Of a stretch of DNA of 64,000 bases, positions 1-11,329 are shown one piece after another. The DNA is from Purpureocillium takamizusanense (Eukaryota > Ascomycota > Sordariomycetes > Hypocreales > Ophiocordycipitaceae), in the NCBI RefSeq assembly GCF_022605165.1, contig NC_063077.1, forward strand, positions 310,001 to 374,000, read 5' to 3'. A program made the translations under genes and the position numbers. Position 1 is the first letter of the stretch, and each line of letters starts with the position of its first letter. Below the pieces are notes generated by a model that saw only the letters and a list, made by a program, of their open reading frames with translations, was not told the DNA's origin and searched no databases.

Positions 1-236
1 AGCCCTAGTCAAAGGGGCACTCAAAGGTTGTGCATAAGAACGAATTACGGCGCTCGTTGTTGACGATAGCATCCTACCACTCATTGACATTCTTTTTTCC
101 GTGTTTCTCTTCATTGACCTAATTGACCTTTCATTTGGTCGACTGTTCGGTACCTGTTGAACGTCTCGTCCGATAGCTCGGTTGCCGAGATTAGACCAGC
201 GGTGTCTGTTCTTTCTTAGAGAGCCTAGCTGCAATA
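1..236. other. Left-edge non-coding stretch, probable promoter side of the first gene
   Basis: No coding region is recognisable here. The stretch lies directly upstream of the membrane-protein gene whose ATG is placed at 237, so it probably holds that gene's promoter and leader; no clear TATA box is visible. Confidence 0.4.
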
Positions 237-1965
237 ATGTCATCTAGATGCGATTTCCCCGTTTCAGACAAGGATTCAGACTTGGTGAGCCTCCTCTTCT
301 ATCCCCAGGCTTGCTACTATTGATCCATTGGCCCTCGTGGATGCTAAATCTCGGTTGCTAACATTGATGTCCTTCAAAGACTGGAATAGGTGTATGAATC
401 ATCCACAACAGCCTGTAGAATGTTCTGACGGATTATCCCTTTGCAGGTAATCGTCGCCTTCTGCGTCAATGCGGCCATCACGATTTCTCTCGCGGGCCAT
501 ATCTACCTTTTTGCCGATGAGGTGGACTTCGACAGAGGCGGTGGCACTACCGTTGATTACATTGTCCGCAGGCTTGCCCACCGCATATTTGACTCAACGT
601 GCGCCCTGGTCACAACCCTGCTCACTCATGTATCCTTTCTCCCATCCACCCGAAACCTTGGCCGGCTATACCACGACTATCGGATGCGACTTCGAAAATC
701 TACGCTCCTGGTCATCTGCCTCAGCCTTGGGGACACCCAACTCATTACTGGCGGCTCTATTCTTCTCGCTCTCGTCTTAAGGGCCGAGCACGTCTCTCAG
801 TATGCCTACTATATTGGGTCTCACCTCGCAGTCTTGTCGCTGGTCTCACACCAAGCCACCTCGCACATGATCCCGGATACTCTCGGCAAGATGCCCCTTC
901 CCATGCGCGCATGGCGATTTTTCTGGGTCACGGCTCTTTCCGCCATCGTCGGTTTCTCTATTGTCATCGAATATGGCGACGCCTTCAACGCGACTGACAA
1001 ACAATCGATTGCCTGCGCAATCGATGGTCTTGGGGACCGAGGTTATTCGCCAGGCTTCGAGATACTTGCGTCGGTTGCCCTTTGGGTCCTACTTTGGGGG
1101 CTGTGTTGCAGTATAAACGTGTTCTTCCCCGGCGTCGCACGTTGCCGAACCGCACAAGTGGCTTTAGGCTGGACGGAAAGTCCTTCCAGACGGCTGGCCC
1201 AATTGCGCTGTAAACAGCCAGCGTCACCCACTCACCGACTCATCAACTGTGCGTTGAACTCCATGGCGGCCGCCATTCTCATCGCCAGGGAAATTGTGTT
1301 CTCTAAAGCTATTGGCTTGGTGCGCGTCTGGGCCATGTTCGGCGTAACAATCTTGGACATCTACATGGCCGGGCCGGGACCTGATAATGACCCCGAACAA
1401 GACACCTGGGAGTTTGGACAGATTCTGCCTCTTTTACTCTTGGCGTTGCCGCTGACGTCGTTTCTGGACGAACTGCTGAGTCTGTCAACCCCACATCAGT
1501 GCTGTGCTTCTCGCCCCTGGCTTGAGGCATTTCAGCTAATAGCTCGTAGGACCGAACGCGCACCGCGATGGCGTTGAGTTGTGTGGCGCAGAAACTTACC
1601 CGCTGCGAGATACTGTGGCCGAGTGCCAACCTGGAAGCAGAGTCACAGAGCCGGTTCGTGCCGTGTCTACTGCATCCAGTGTTGAAAGGCTTCTACAGGA
1701 AGAAGGCACGAGCGCCGCCTACAATGTGAGGCATGCCCGCTGCGGATCTCGCGAGCGGTCTGGGGCTCCTCAGGAGCACCTCCATGGGGCTGGTGCACTG
1801 GCAAACGACGGCAAAGAACATGATTTGGAGAATGAGATTCTTCGAACACCATGGTTCAGATGGTGTCTTATGCTCTCCTTTGGTCTCTGCAGCACCATGG
1901 CAGTTATTTTCGGCGTCTTCCAAGCATACTTTACGCTTCCTCGATATGAGTCACCATACATGTAG
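237..1965 (+). CDS. Multi-pass fungal membrane protein, function unknown
   Basis: Three exons are inferred: 237-284, 447-1545 and 1592-1965, giving about 506 residues. The first intron (285-446) starts GTGAGC and ends TTTGCAG. The second is only 46 bp (starting GTAGGA, ending GCAG), but it joins the two long reading frames in phase. The short N-terminus with an Asp-rich SDKDSDL stretch, followed at once by a hydrophobic helix (VIVAFCVNAAITIS), resembles a common family of uncharacterised fungal membrane proteins. Further hydrophobic helices follow, including FGQILPLLLLALPLTSF and a last one near the C-terminus (RWCLMLSFGLCSTMAVIFGV). A hydrophilic stretch separates the last two helices. The reaction or ligand is unknown. 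The weak point is the 46-bp intron: if it is not spliced, the protein ends at 1577 without its last helix. Confidence 0.6.
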
Positions 1966-2474
1966 GGCCTTGGGAGAGGTTCAACTGTATTGTATGACAG
2001 GGGTCGTATTTCCTTCACGCCAACAATTTTATCTAGTGTGCGCTGCGCTTGACACCTGGGCACTTCGTGTCGCTCTCACGCCGTCACCCGCCGCGTCCAC
2101 CTATCAGCGATGCTTTTCGCGAAGGCATGAGTGGACAGCAAAGACAGCTATGTAGAGCCCGTTTCAAGCCATGCAGAACCACAAAGTCCATGTGTTGATG
2201 ATTTTCGATGGTCTGGGGGGGGGCGCTCGATTCGCCACATAAGTAGAAGCATCTTGCTTCTCTGCTGCTCCGGCCTGCGGAAGGAGGAGCCTGGGCCGAC
2301 CAGCCGTACCCGGCCAATCTACGCTATTTCAAAAACAAGCTCAATGTTTTAGGGGAGGTTGTTTTTTCCCAACGAACTGCCAGATCTTAGATTGAGATAC
2401 GTCTTCAGTTGCGCCCAACTAGTTTGTCGATCCGAGAATCCCCTCCTAGCGGGTAGCAAATTGAGCGAGTCGCT
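1966..2474. other. Intergenic, nothing recognised
   Basis: No supported gene. A run of about nine G residues lies near 2215. The stretch separates the 3' ends of two convergent genes, so it should contain both of their transcription-termination regions. Confidence 0.4.
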
Positions 2475-2900
2475 TCAATGCTTGCAAAGGCCAACGCAAC
2501 CGCTGTCTCTGGTAGCCACCCATGTAACCGTAAGAAGTCCGCCTTCGCCCACTGGTTCTCGTCCACACGTCTTGCATCTCCCTTGAAGATCTTTGAAGTG
2601 TTTCTTGGTCTGTGCGCCCGTGAAGGGGGCTCGCACTTGGTCATAGAAAAGACATATTCCTCCGTTGAGTTGGTGACCGTTTGTGTAGGGGTTCTTCACG
2701 CAGACGATGTGTTGATCCTTGCTGTACTTGGCGTCGTCCTTGACACCGCCTATGTGCCGTTCAATCTCGCTCATCCACTTCTGGTTGTTTTCACAATATA
2801 CTCCGAGATTATCATTGCACAGGTCGAGCGTGACTTTCCGTGGGCAGTTCCCTGCAGCGAGAGCTGTGAGCGTAGCGACAACGGCCACGTGGAAAAGCAT
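2475..2900 (-). CDS. Small secreted cysteine-rich protein, KP4-like killer-toxin domain
   Basis: An intronless frame of 141 residues. Residues 1-17 form a hydrophobic signal peptide ending in Ala-Ala-Gly. The mature part carries nine cysteines (19, 28, 36, 67, 83, 109, 112, 135, 139). The segment around residues 104-125, with RCKTCGREPVG followed by LTVTW, matches the C-terminal core of the KP4 family (Cys-x2-Cys-Gly, then a LTVxY-like strand). KP4 proteins were first described from a virus of Ustilago and block calcium-dependent growth of other fungi; many filamentous fungi encode chromosomal copies. A role in competition or in development is therefore plausible but inferred. The usual KP4 core has ten cysteines, so one disulphide may be missing or rearranged. 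No processing enzyme or immunity gene is evident nearby. Confidence 0.65.
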   Translation of the reverse strand: MLFHVAVVATLTALAAGNCPRKVTLDLCNDNLGVYCENNQKWMSEIERHIGGVKDDAKYSKDQHIVCVKNPYTNGHQLNGGICLFYDQVRAPFTGAQTKKHFKDLQGRCKTCGREPVGEGGLLTVTWVATRDSGCVGLCKH

Positions 2901-4340
2901 CTAAGAGCACGTTAGCCTAGTGTATTCCACATGTGATTGCTGGGTCTCGATCCGGTACCTTGACGAGAATGTTGCGTAATGGGAGTTTGCTCAGTGAAGT
3001 GTCGCTTGGGAAAAGTCTACCAGTGATGTCTAATTCCATTCCTTTCAGAAAAGGAGGGTGAAGGGGGCTGTTATGTCCATGGATCACTTGATAGAGGGCA
3101 ACCAGGCTCGCGAATACTATGCCAATGGTATTCTCTAAATAGAAACCAACAGGGCTGATAATCACCACCCTAACGTGAAACGCCTTGATCTGGATGGCCA
3201 ACCGTGTGCCTTGGCTTGAGCGTGGCAACGAGACATGGCCCGGCTACGCTTTGGTGCATCGCGCACAGCGCGTGCAAGAGGGCGCGGGGGTCGATAGAGA
3301 AACGCTTCGTGATATTGAGGGCATACATACATACGGCGGTCGCGGAGTCGGCCCCTTGGCCCCAGTTGCTCCGCGCGCAGTGGATTGTGCTCACATGATG
3401 TGTGTCAGGCCGGCAGCACGGGTTGTGTCGCGAAACATTCAGGTGGCGAGCTTGGGCCGCGTCGCGCGCTGGTAGCTCTCCGCCGGCCAGGCACAGCCTT
3501 CCCCTGCGTCTACGAGATTTTACATGCCTCTGTGAAGGGCAAGAGATTGAGATTTCTGTAGCGCTGCGGACACGGTTTCGGGGTCTGTGCCAGGGTCGTC
3601 TGACAAGTGGCGAACCCGATGTGCCTCCTGAAAACAACCGTATTCCGGCGCATTGGGCTTCATAGTATGGCGGCCGGTCCGGTCACCATGCGGTATACGC
3701 CAAGTAGCAAATGCCTTGCACGCAGATCACGGAGGTGGGACAACGAGAAACCCCGTGCCTCCCTCCCCCGCGTCGAGGCGGTCGTATGGCTTCAGCCTGT
3801 GGCCGCCGCCGTCAATGAGCGACGCAGGGGAACGTCAATTGCTCCCTTCGACTGTGGTCCAGGGATACAGCACTCGACGGACGGACGGACGGGGAGAGAC
3901 AAAAGGGTTGATCAATGAAGCCAGGGGGTGAATGTGAAGCAATTGGTCGTCACACATGATGTATCTCACAAATACGTTTGCGTCGGGTTTTCAATGGGCG
4001 CTCCGGGGTTAGACCATGTGATAGTGACATGCAGTTACGTACGATTGGGGGCACGAAGAGTAACATGTAAGTAAAAATACTCGCCAGAGAAGTGTATTCG
4101 CTATCATAAAGGCGTAAGCCAAGGCCCTGGGGTGACATCAACCAACTACGTATGGTTTGAGTGGCAGCCATGATAGGCATGCAGCACCTTATTGAGCCTT
4201 GGTGCTCCGAATCGAATGGAGCCGGGAGGGGGGCAAATGGGTGGCCCTCCAACAAAAACAAAACGGTGCAGACTCAGTATCGAGTCGCGCACTGTGGCGG
4301 GGTATCAGGAAAAAGGACGTTTCGCAGTCGGTTGAGGTTT
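2901..4340. other. Intergenic, nothing recognised except a tetranucleotide repeat
   Basis: No coding region could be supported on either strand; the open frames here lack family motifs and biased composition. A short GACG tetranucleotide repeat occupies about 3876-3892. Confidence 0.4.
3876..3892. repeat. (GACG)n microsatellite
   Basis: About four direct copies of the tetranucleotide GACG in a non-coding stretch. Confidence 0.6.
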
Positions 4341-5399
4341 TCAAGTCAACCAGCCGATGATGAGGCCATAGACAAGGAGGGTGCAGGCGGCAGACTGGGC
4401 CCAGCCGCGGTTGTTGCTTGCTATAGCCACGACGGGGGGCAGCAGGAGCATGAGGGACGCAGGCTGGCGGAAGAGGCGCGGCACGAGGGTGCTGGGCGCC
4501 GTGGAGTCGTCATCAGAGGACGACGGGGAGTCGGGGCCGGGCGAGTCGGAGACGGCGCGCACCTTGTCGCCCGAAGGGTAGCGGATGTTGAAGACGGGGG
4601 CGCCTGTGTACTTGACGGCAAGGCCGAGCTGGTGGGAGCACTTGGGCTGGTTGGCGTCGGGCCAGTCGAGGGAACACTGCTCGTCGCGGCCCCAGGCGCA
4701 AACGGGGTCGAGGATGTTGAAGAGGAGATAATTGTCGGCGACCCAGCTGTCCGTCTGGTTGAGGCACGAGGTGAGGAAGTTGATGCTGTTGGAGGCGCTG
4801 AGGGGCAGTTTGCTGCCGTCGGTGCGGAGGAGCTTGCTGCACCTGGAAGGATGAACCGTCTCGTACTGCATGGGGACGGCACCGCCGCTGACGGGCTTTT
4901 CGGTGGCCGAGTAGCCCGTGTAGAGGTAGTTCCAGGCGTCGTAGCTGATGTCGTGTGCGCCGGCGGAGGAGTCGATGCGCAAAAGGTACAGCTGGCGGTC
5001 CTGGTAAGAGAGGGAGACGCAGAGGTTGGTGCAGTCGACGGAGCCGGGCCAGTAGGCGACGCGGTCGGTGTTGATCTTGCAGCCGAGGACGCCGACTGAG
5101 GACGAGTAGCTGTCGTGAGGCGTGGCCCAGACGGCGGCCGCGTTACTAGAGGCGGCGGCGGCCGGAGCGCGGGGTAGCAGCGGCGACGGCGAAGAAGATG
5201 GCGATGGGGAAGGCGATGGGGAAGGCGATGGGGAAGGCGGCGGCGGCGGCGGATCGTGGGGTGTCGACGGCGCGGCGGCAGCGGGCCGCAGAAGGAGGAG
5301 GAGGAGGAAACCGACGAGGAGGCGGGCGCATAAGAAGCGGGCGCGCGGGGAGGAACAGGAGGAACGGGAGGAGGGGCGGCGGGACGCTGTCTCGGCCAT
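4341..5399 (-). CDS. Secreted/membrane-anchored conserved fungal wall-type protein
   Basis: Single exon, 352 residues. The N-terminus is basic, then a strong hydrophobic stretch at about 28-43 (leucine run plus AAAA) acts as signal peptide or anchor. A Pro/Ser linker (about 45-85, PSPSPS) follows. A conserved ectodomain from about 100 to 285 begins GVLGCKINTDRVAYWPG, has a SAGAHDISYDAWNYLYTG motif and contains at least ten cysteines. The tail is Ser/Asp rich and ends in hydrophobic segments (LMLLLPPVV and LLVYGLIIGWL), consistent with a GPI signal or TM helix. The ectodomain looks like a widely shared fungal secreted family without an assigned reaction. The Ser/Pro linker is encoded by a 12-bp microsatellite. 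High local GC creates long antisense and alternate frames, but the signal peptide, cysteine pattern and anchor select this frame. Confidence 0.75.
   Translation of the reverse strand: MAETASRRPSSRSSCSSPRARFLCARLLVGFLLLLLLRPAAAAPSTPHDPPPPPPSPSPSPSPSPSPSSSPSPLLPRAPAAAASSNAAAVWATPHDSYSSSVGVLGCKINTDRVAYWPGSVDCTNLCVSLSYQDRQLYLLRIDSSAGAHDISYDAWNYLYTGYSATEKPVSGGAVPMQYETVHPSRCSKLLRTDGSKLPLSASNSINFLTSCLNQTDSWVADNYLLFNILDPVCAWGRDEQCSLDWPDANQPKCSHQLGLAVKYTGAPVFNIRYPSGDKVRAVSDSPGPDSPSSSDDDSTAPSTLVPRLFRQPASLMLLLPPVVAIASNNRGWAQSAACTLLVYGLIIGWLT
5200..5235. repeat. Three perfect 12-bp tandem copies encoding Ser-Pro dipeptides
   Basis: The 12-bp unit GGCGATGGGGAA occurs three times head to tail on the plus strand, followed by a GGC run. 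It lies inside the Pro/Ser linker of the minus-strand wall-type gene, so copy-number change would lengthen or shorten the linker in steps of four residues without shifting the frame. Confidence 0.8.
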
Positions 5400-7855
5400 G
5401 GCGGTGGTAGCCGTGATAATAATGATGGTGGTAGTGGTGGTGGGTGTCGATCAGGAGTGCGACGGCCGAATGAGCGACTGCGAATCAACGACTGCGAGCG
5501 AACAAGCGAGACACGAACAAAGGGGTGTCTTGTCTGTTTGAGGTAGTAAGTGGTCAAATTCTAGGGAGCGACTGCGGGCGACGACGGCGCGAAGGGAGCG
5601 GCGCGACGTGCATCGTCGTGAGAGCGCAAACTGTGGCGCTGCGGAACGGGGAAAAGAAGGTGAGGTCAAGAGAAGAAAGGAGGGGGGAGACAGACGATGA
5701 AAAAGGGCCCTCTCTCTGTCAACACCATGAGGACATGCTTCTCGCTTTTTTTCCTTTTTTTTTGGTCCAATGGGCGAGGCTGCCGGTTTCCGCGTACCCC
5801 GAACATGTTTCGTGTACCTGTTTTTGTACCTGGCACTAGTTCGTGTACCTTGGTACTATCAGCTCCATGCCTACTTCCTCTACTTAGCAGTTGGTAGGTA
5901 GGTAATTTTTTTTTTTTCTGCACCAACAATGCTGGCCACTGGTTCATTCATGCAGGCGTCCCGCTTCTTGGGCGTTGGCTTGGGCGGCAGGCGAGAGAAT
6001 GGGGAACAAGGGGCGCCCAGGAAGTGTTGTGTCCAAGTGCTTGGTATAGTTACGTAGTAGGAACCGTTCCTTACGAAGGGCCTTAGTATACAGCTATATG
6101 CTCAGACTCATCAGGTATAAACTCGGGTACCACTGTCAGTGGCCACAGGGCCCTCCACGGGCTGCTAAGGCTGGGCGGGATGCTTCCATCCCCCAACGCA
6201 TGTCGGCCCGGGCACCAGGAACAGCCATGGAGTGGGGGTACTACTCATGTGAAAAGTGCAAAGTGCCTACTATAACTACATACCCCGTACTTCGTAGTAG
6301 GTAGGCACATAGGTAACTAAATAAGCGACACCCCGCCTCGAGGAAAGAGCCCCCCCCCGACTCCCATGAGAACTCGGAGCCCATCAAATCATGGCCAGCA
6401 AATGGTTCGACTCGCCGGCCGGGATTGCTCGATGGCTCCTATAACGCATTTACTGGCTGTTCAGGGACTACTTCGTAACTTGTACAGTAATAAGTAGCCA
6501 GGCCATCTAGCCTACCTTTCAAATACAACCCCGTCCAGGCGGTGACTGGTACGTCTTTTGGCGCGCCGTCTATTGCCATGAAACGCGGCGCATTGGACAT
6601 ACCAACTTTGTTGGTATGCGCGCTACTGGACAGTGCTCATAAGTCACCGCTCAGGCTCCTCTTCCCTTCAGAGATTGCCAGACATATCGTTTCTGGTTGT
6701 CATTATAATTGTCATCGTTCAATCATGGTTGTTTCCTTTCATAGCACGTTGCAAAGCTTTAGCTTTGTCACATCGAAAGTGCACTGCCGTCTCTTCCCGT
6801 CCCTTGCCAACTGCCCTGCATCCTGGGGCCTATGCGCGCGCCGCCATGGCAGGCACATGCGGAAAAGAGTAGTTTATTAACCAGTCAGCCGCCCACTCGA
6901 CAGCTCTTGAACAAGCGTTCCGCCTTTCCTGTCGCCCGTTCCCCATCAACATGGTGTCGTCCGCTCTCCTCGTCCTCTTATTCCCCTCCCATGCCCTCTG
7001 TATTCCTGCCCGCCCCGGCACGCTAGAGACATACCGTACGAGAGCCGAAGCATATGCCGCCATCTCCAATCACAACTGGGTGGTCTACGGGTATGGCGTC
7101 CGCACCCCATCACCGTCCTCCTTGCCTGCGCGTCTCCGTTCTCGTTTCCTTGATTGCTGGCCAGACTCAGACTGACCCATGGCCGACAGAAACTGTAGCG
7201 AAACAACTCAGATTTGCTCCATTGTTGCCCGCAAATACCGGCCTAGCAAGAACCCCGCCGAGCCTCATGGAGTAGGACAGAGAAGCAATCGTGTACCTTG
7301 CGGGGAAGGACGGGTACGTCGTGCGCCCCAAGACCCGCCCTGCTGCTCGCCACGGCACGCAATAAAGCAAATATATTAACTATCACTCCTCTCTTCCCAC
7401 TTTAGTGCACAAGCAAAGGAGCGTGCTACGTCGTGGGCAACTCTGGTGTCGGACGGCGTCGACCTGTGTATTGCTGGTGACCAACAAGAGCCTATGTTGA
7501 GACTGCGAGGGTCTACCCCCCCGCGGAACAGTAGTCAGTCCATGGAGGCACGACTCCTCTTCCTCCCGTGTGTGTGCCAGGTAGTTTCTCAGCTCTAGCA
7601 TCATACACCTCATGTCCTTTGCGGCACCAGCACAGCCGCCTCTCCACAGCCTCTTGCCTGCGCTGTTCAATGTTCCGTGTCGCACTCCCCCGTTCGCTGT
7701 GTCACAATATGCCAGACCACCATACGCACTTGACGACACCGAGGGAGCGCTCTTCATCGCATGAGTAGCGTCCCTTTGTCTCGCAGCCCGCCAGCACGTC
7801 CTCTTCCGTCATTTGACAAATTCGCCTCGAGTCCCAATGTATGATGGGCTTCTCG
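5400..7855. other. 2.5-kb intergenic region with homopolymers and small inverted repeats
   Basis: The first few hundred bases are probably the promoter and leader of the minus-strand wall-type gene. T-runs occur near 5753 and 5907, and GTACCT and AGGTAGGTA-like motifs recur between 5810 and 5905. No gene with recognisable motifs was found; the available frames are short and of uniform composition. Confidence 0.4.
6263..6308. repeat. Short inverted repeat (8-bp arms)
   Basis: GTGCCTAC at 6263-6270 is matched by its reverse complement GTAGGCAC at 6301-6308, with a TAGTAGGTAG tract beside the right arm. It is non-coding and could form a small hairpin; no function is evident. Confidence 0.5.
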
Positions 7856-8607
7856 TCACTCGCCACGGATGTGGTTGTACCCCTCGATCCGCTGTCGGAT
7901 CTGCTCCTGGCGCTCTGTGGCTGTGATGTAGGGCGTCTCGGGAGCGAGGTAATTTCGTATCCCGGCAATGGGCACAATCCGAGATTGCACCTTGATGCCG
8001 TGTTCGGTGCCATTTCGAGGTAGGCCTTGCCACCGACCCATGAAGGCTACGTGCCGTCGTCTCGAACGACAAGGTCCTCGCCCAGCAAAGACGCAACCGT
8101 CCCCCGAGAGTTCGGATTGCTTATCAGTGAGAAAGTCATGTCGCTCGGCCCCGGGGCCGTTCGGCGGCCGTGGACCAGATACTCGTAGCGGTCGCTGATT
8201 GGGACGGTGCGGTAGACGCAATCTGGGTTGTCATACGAGTACCGACCGCCCGGCACCGACAGTTCGAGCGATCGAATACGTCGGGGCGGCGCATTGACGG
8301 AGTAGACCTTGGAGCGCGTCGGGTCATCTTTGACGGCTTTTTGGATGGCGCTGAAGACGAGCTCGTCGACGGCCAGGTCAATATCCTTACTCACCAACTC
8401 GTCGATGAGCTTTCCGCGAAGCGTTAGGGCCCCAACGATTGTGTTGCGTGCTGTCCAGCGCAGGGTCGTAAAGTCGTTGTCACGATTGATGGCAACCGCA
8501 AGCGCGTCGAGCTGAAGCTGGTCTGTGGTGTCGAGAGGGTTCCGTCGTGCCCAAGCCGTAGCCCTTGTCACAAGCCCTGCCGCGGCTGCCAGGAATGACA
8601 AACGCAT
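7856..8607 (-). pseudogene. DUF1214-type secreted protein gene with internal deletion and frame change
   Basis: The N-terminal 186 residues (8607-8047) start with a signal peptide (RLSFLAAAAGLVTRATA). They include motifs typical of DUF1254/DUF1214-type fungal proteins: VPGGRYSYDNPDCVYR and GPSDMTFSLISNPNS, ending DLVVRDDGT and a TAG stop. Immediately after, in another frame, comes what looks like the C-terminus of the same family: GRWQGLP, then VQSRIVPI and ERQEQIRQRIEGYNHIRGE, closing with a stop at 7856. In the family, as I recall it, more than 100 residues separate these two parts. Here they abut, so the middle appears to be deleted and the frames no longer match. An intron cannot restore it, because the missing segment is absent. 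The biochemical role of this family in fungi is not established. The family assignment rests on remembered motifs and needs a profile search. Confidence 0.6.
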
Positions 8608-11329
8608 GTCAATGTCGTAAAACGTAGTGCTTGTACCTGACTTGAGTAGTACTACTGCGCGAAATGGCAGTTGCGGCTCGGCCCGCTGTCTCAGGGTTGT
8701 ATCGTGACGATGGATGGTGCGTGTCTGCGACGACCAGCCAATCCATCCCCCTGAGCAATGTTGCAGAGCATTGTCGCTTTAAACCAACCGCCGAGAACCA
8801 CGCCATTGCATGCTACTCTATCCCGCACAGGGTGCCATTTCTCGCGTCATCAAACATGTCGCCCTGGCGCCATGCTTGACGATGATGTCGTGCTCGCCCC
8901 GGGCCCTGGGCCCTGCCCTTGCTCGCTTAGAAGCCCTTCTCCGCCACGCGACGACGACGTCCCGCGCAGCGGATCGGAATATGGTGCGCGGATGGCCAAT
9001 CGCATGTCATATCATCGGTCCTAGCAGCAAGCTCAATTGAAGAGGAGAAGAGCACGTGGTACCATTCATGAACTTTCAGCAGACATCGGCTCGAAGAGAT
9101 GCTGCGGGCGGTTCCTTGCTGTGTCACTGAAATACATAAACAGCAGCCAGAGTTACCATCGCAAGAATACGGGCCACCAACAGCGCGACATGCCGAGGCT
9201 CGGTCAAGACCGGACTTGGCGTCCCTCTCTCTTCTTCATGGCGGCCTAGGGTCGTACAGTCGGTCGTCTCACAACAGGCGCCAAGGGTGACGCAATCATC
9301 AGGGCGCCCCGACGGTGGGAGCTTGGTCAACTTCAAATTCCGGCTCATCGTTATCAGCCGAGGCGAACAGACGACCCTCACTATCAGGGATACGGGGTAA
9401 ATGGATGTGTAAGATGCGTTACTATACCATCCAAAGGGGAAAGAAGTTCAGCGACCGGTCTACGACCCGCAGGGCAGGCCGAAGGAACCCGCCCTTGGGC
9501 AGTACTGCTGATGAATGACACGGGAGAAGAGTTCTCGGAACGTCCGTTCCGGCGCCTGCGCCCACCGGTCAAGGCATCGACACATACGGGAGCACAACGC
9601 ACTATGTCGTGCATCAATCAGCCTGTGCAAGTCATCCCCTCGTCTGAAGATGCGTCTTCTGGTCTCGCTAAGCAGGATGGTCAATGCAGCATTAGCAAAC
9701 AGCCACGAGACGTTGAGGGCCAACCATTGTCAGGCCCGTTCCGTCGGGTCTTACGTAGCGCTTCGACCGCACAACAGAGCACAGGGCACCTTGTGTCGGC
9801 AGTTGTCGCCCAGCGGTGTCTCACTCTCTTTCGTTTGTTCGTCTTGTCAGAGGTCCTGTCACATTGGTTATCACAGCCAGCCTTCACTTGATTCCATGCA
9901 GCCAGGCAATATCACCGATGCAATGTATCCTGACTAACTCATGCATCCTCGCTGCGAGATCCCCAAATGAGCAATGCTAAGTACACCAAACGGGCTTGGA
10001 CCAGCACGCGACCAATATTCGTCGACAGGAGGGTGTGCCCAACGCTTCCAGGGCCAACTAGCTCCCCGACGTAGCCCAACGCCAAAACATGTCCCTCTTA
10101 CGTACCATGAAGAATCCCAATATGCGTGGATGCATGGAGCAGTAGATGCCGAAAGCTTTGAGCGACCCCGTGCATCGTCCAAGAATGGATGGGGTGGGGT
10201 TCGCGACCTGGCCTTTGAGGGTTTCACGACCTGTTGTGTTTTCAGCACAAACACTAGACCACCTCATGAACAAGTCTGCAAAGATGCCTGTGCCCGTAGG
10301 GTTGAGAGAAAAGAATATTCTCGACGGCCAGGATGAAAGCATTGCTGATGTATGTTCCAAAGTCGACTTATGGAGTCTTCTTAACCACTTACTTGACTGT
10401 GGTTAAATCCCGCGCTTTCGGCCTTGGTCATCAAGTGCCTTCGGGAAAGCTCTCAGCGCCGTGCACATGGCCTCTGCTACTGCAACTAACTGAGCCGTAC
10501 ATGAGCAGACATAAGCGCTAGATCCAGCCGCCACACCACCTGCATTTGTTGTCAAGGCGGAATGACCGGAAGTCGGGGGCCAAAATCTGCCCTCGCGGAA
10601 ACGATCGTACAAAGGCCAATCCGGAGACGCTAACGCTAGAGTATCCCTATTCTTATGGATTTTGTTTATCTATTTTCACGCCCATGGCACCGTTGGGCTC
10701 GGGCTGGCGATGGCATACTGGGCGGCGTTTCAACACTCGGCGCCCACCGATGAGAGGCATGATAAACCACCGTCACGCGCCAGATTGCACATGCGATCGG
10801 AATTACTACATCATTGCGTACCGATCGCCTGGGCTACGCGAGCAATTGAAACCGTGCCGCGCCGCCGTGGCCTCGAGGCTGCCAGTGAGTGCATGGGGCC
10901 GGAATGAGACTTTAGCTCCCCGCGCGAGGTCCTACCTGAGTCCCTGCCGCAGGAGGTCCCCATGCGCTCCGACGGGAGCAGGTGGGTGCGTGAAAATAGA
11001 CAAATAAACATGGTGATGATACGGATGCCCGATCGCTACCACTCGTCTGCTGGACTGGAAGCGTTTCGTACTCAGCCGCCCTGTGCTGTGTCGGAATCCA
11101 ACGCTATGCCATGGAACTGGGCGACAAGTGGAGTGTACGTTTCTATATGCATTCCTGAAGCAGCTTGGTGAGCTCCGGTCTCATTCGAAGTGGTGTCAAG
11201 CGGCCAGGATGGTGTCACATAAGTACCGGCCGGTGTGATCTTACCTCGCAGTGGTGCATCTCGCATCCAAACAGGCCATACACACATTCAGTAGTTTCTT
11301 GTTTCTTCTGTTGAGCCTAAGTCGTTAGA
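8608..11329. other. 2.7-kb intergenic region, nothing recognised
   Basis: No supported coding region, RNA gene or obvious repeat on either strand. Open frames up to about 150 codons exist but show no signal peptide, motif or splice pattern. The right end is the upstream region of the PLP-enzyme gene starting at 11330. Confidence 0.35.

Noticed and set aside
4421..5557. 378-codon Pro/Arg/Ser-rich minus-strand frame
   Set aside because: It overlaps the wall-type gene in a shifted frame within GC-rich DNA. The overlapping frame with signal peptide, cysteines and anchor is preferred.
6380..6440. TTCGAC-type T-loop suggesting a tRNA
   Set aside because: No matching acceptor, D-arm or anticodon stem can be drawn around it. 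No convincing tRNA or rRNA gene was found anywhere in the window.
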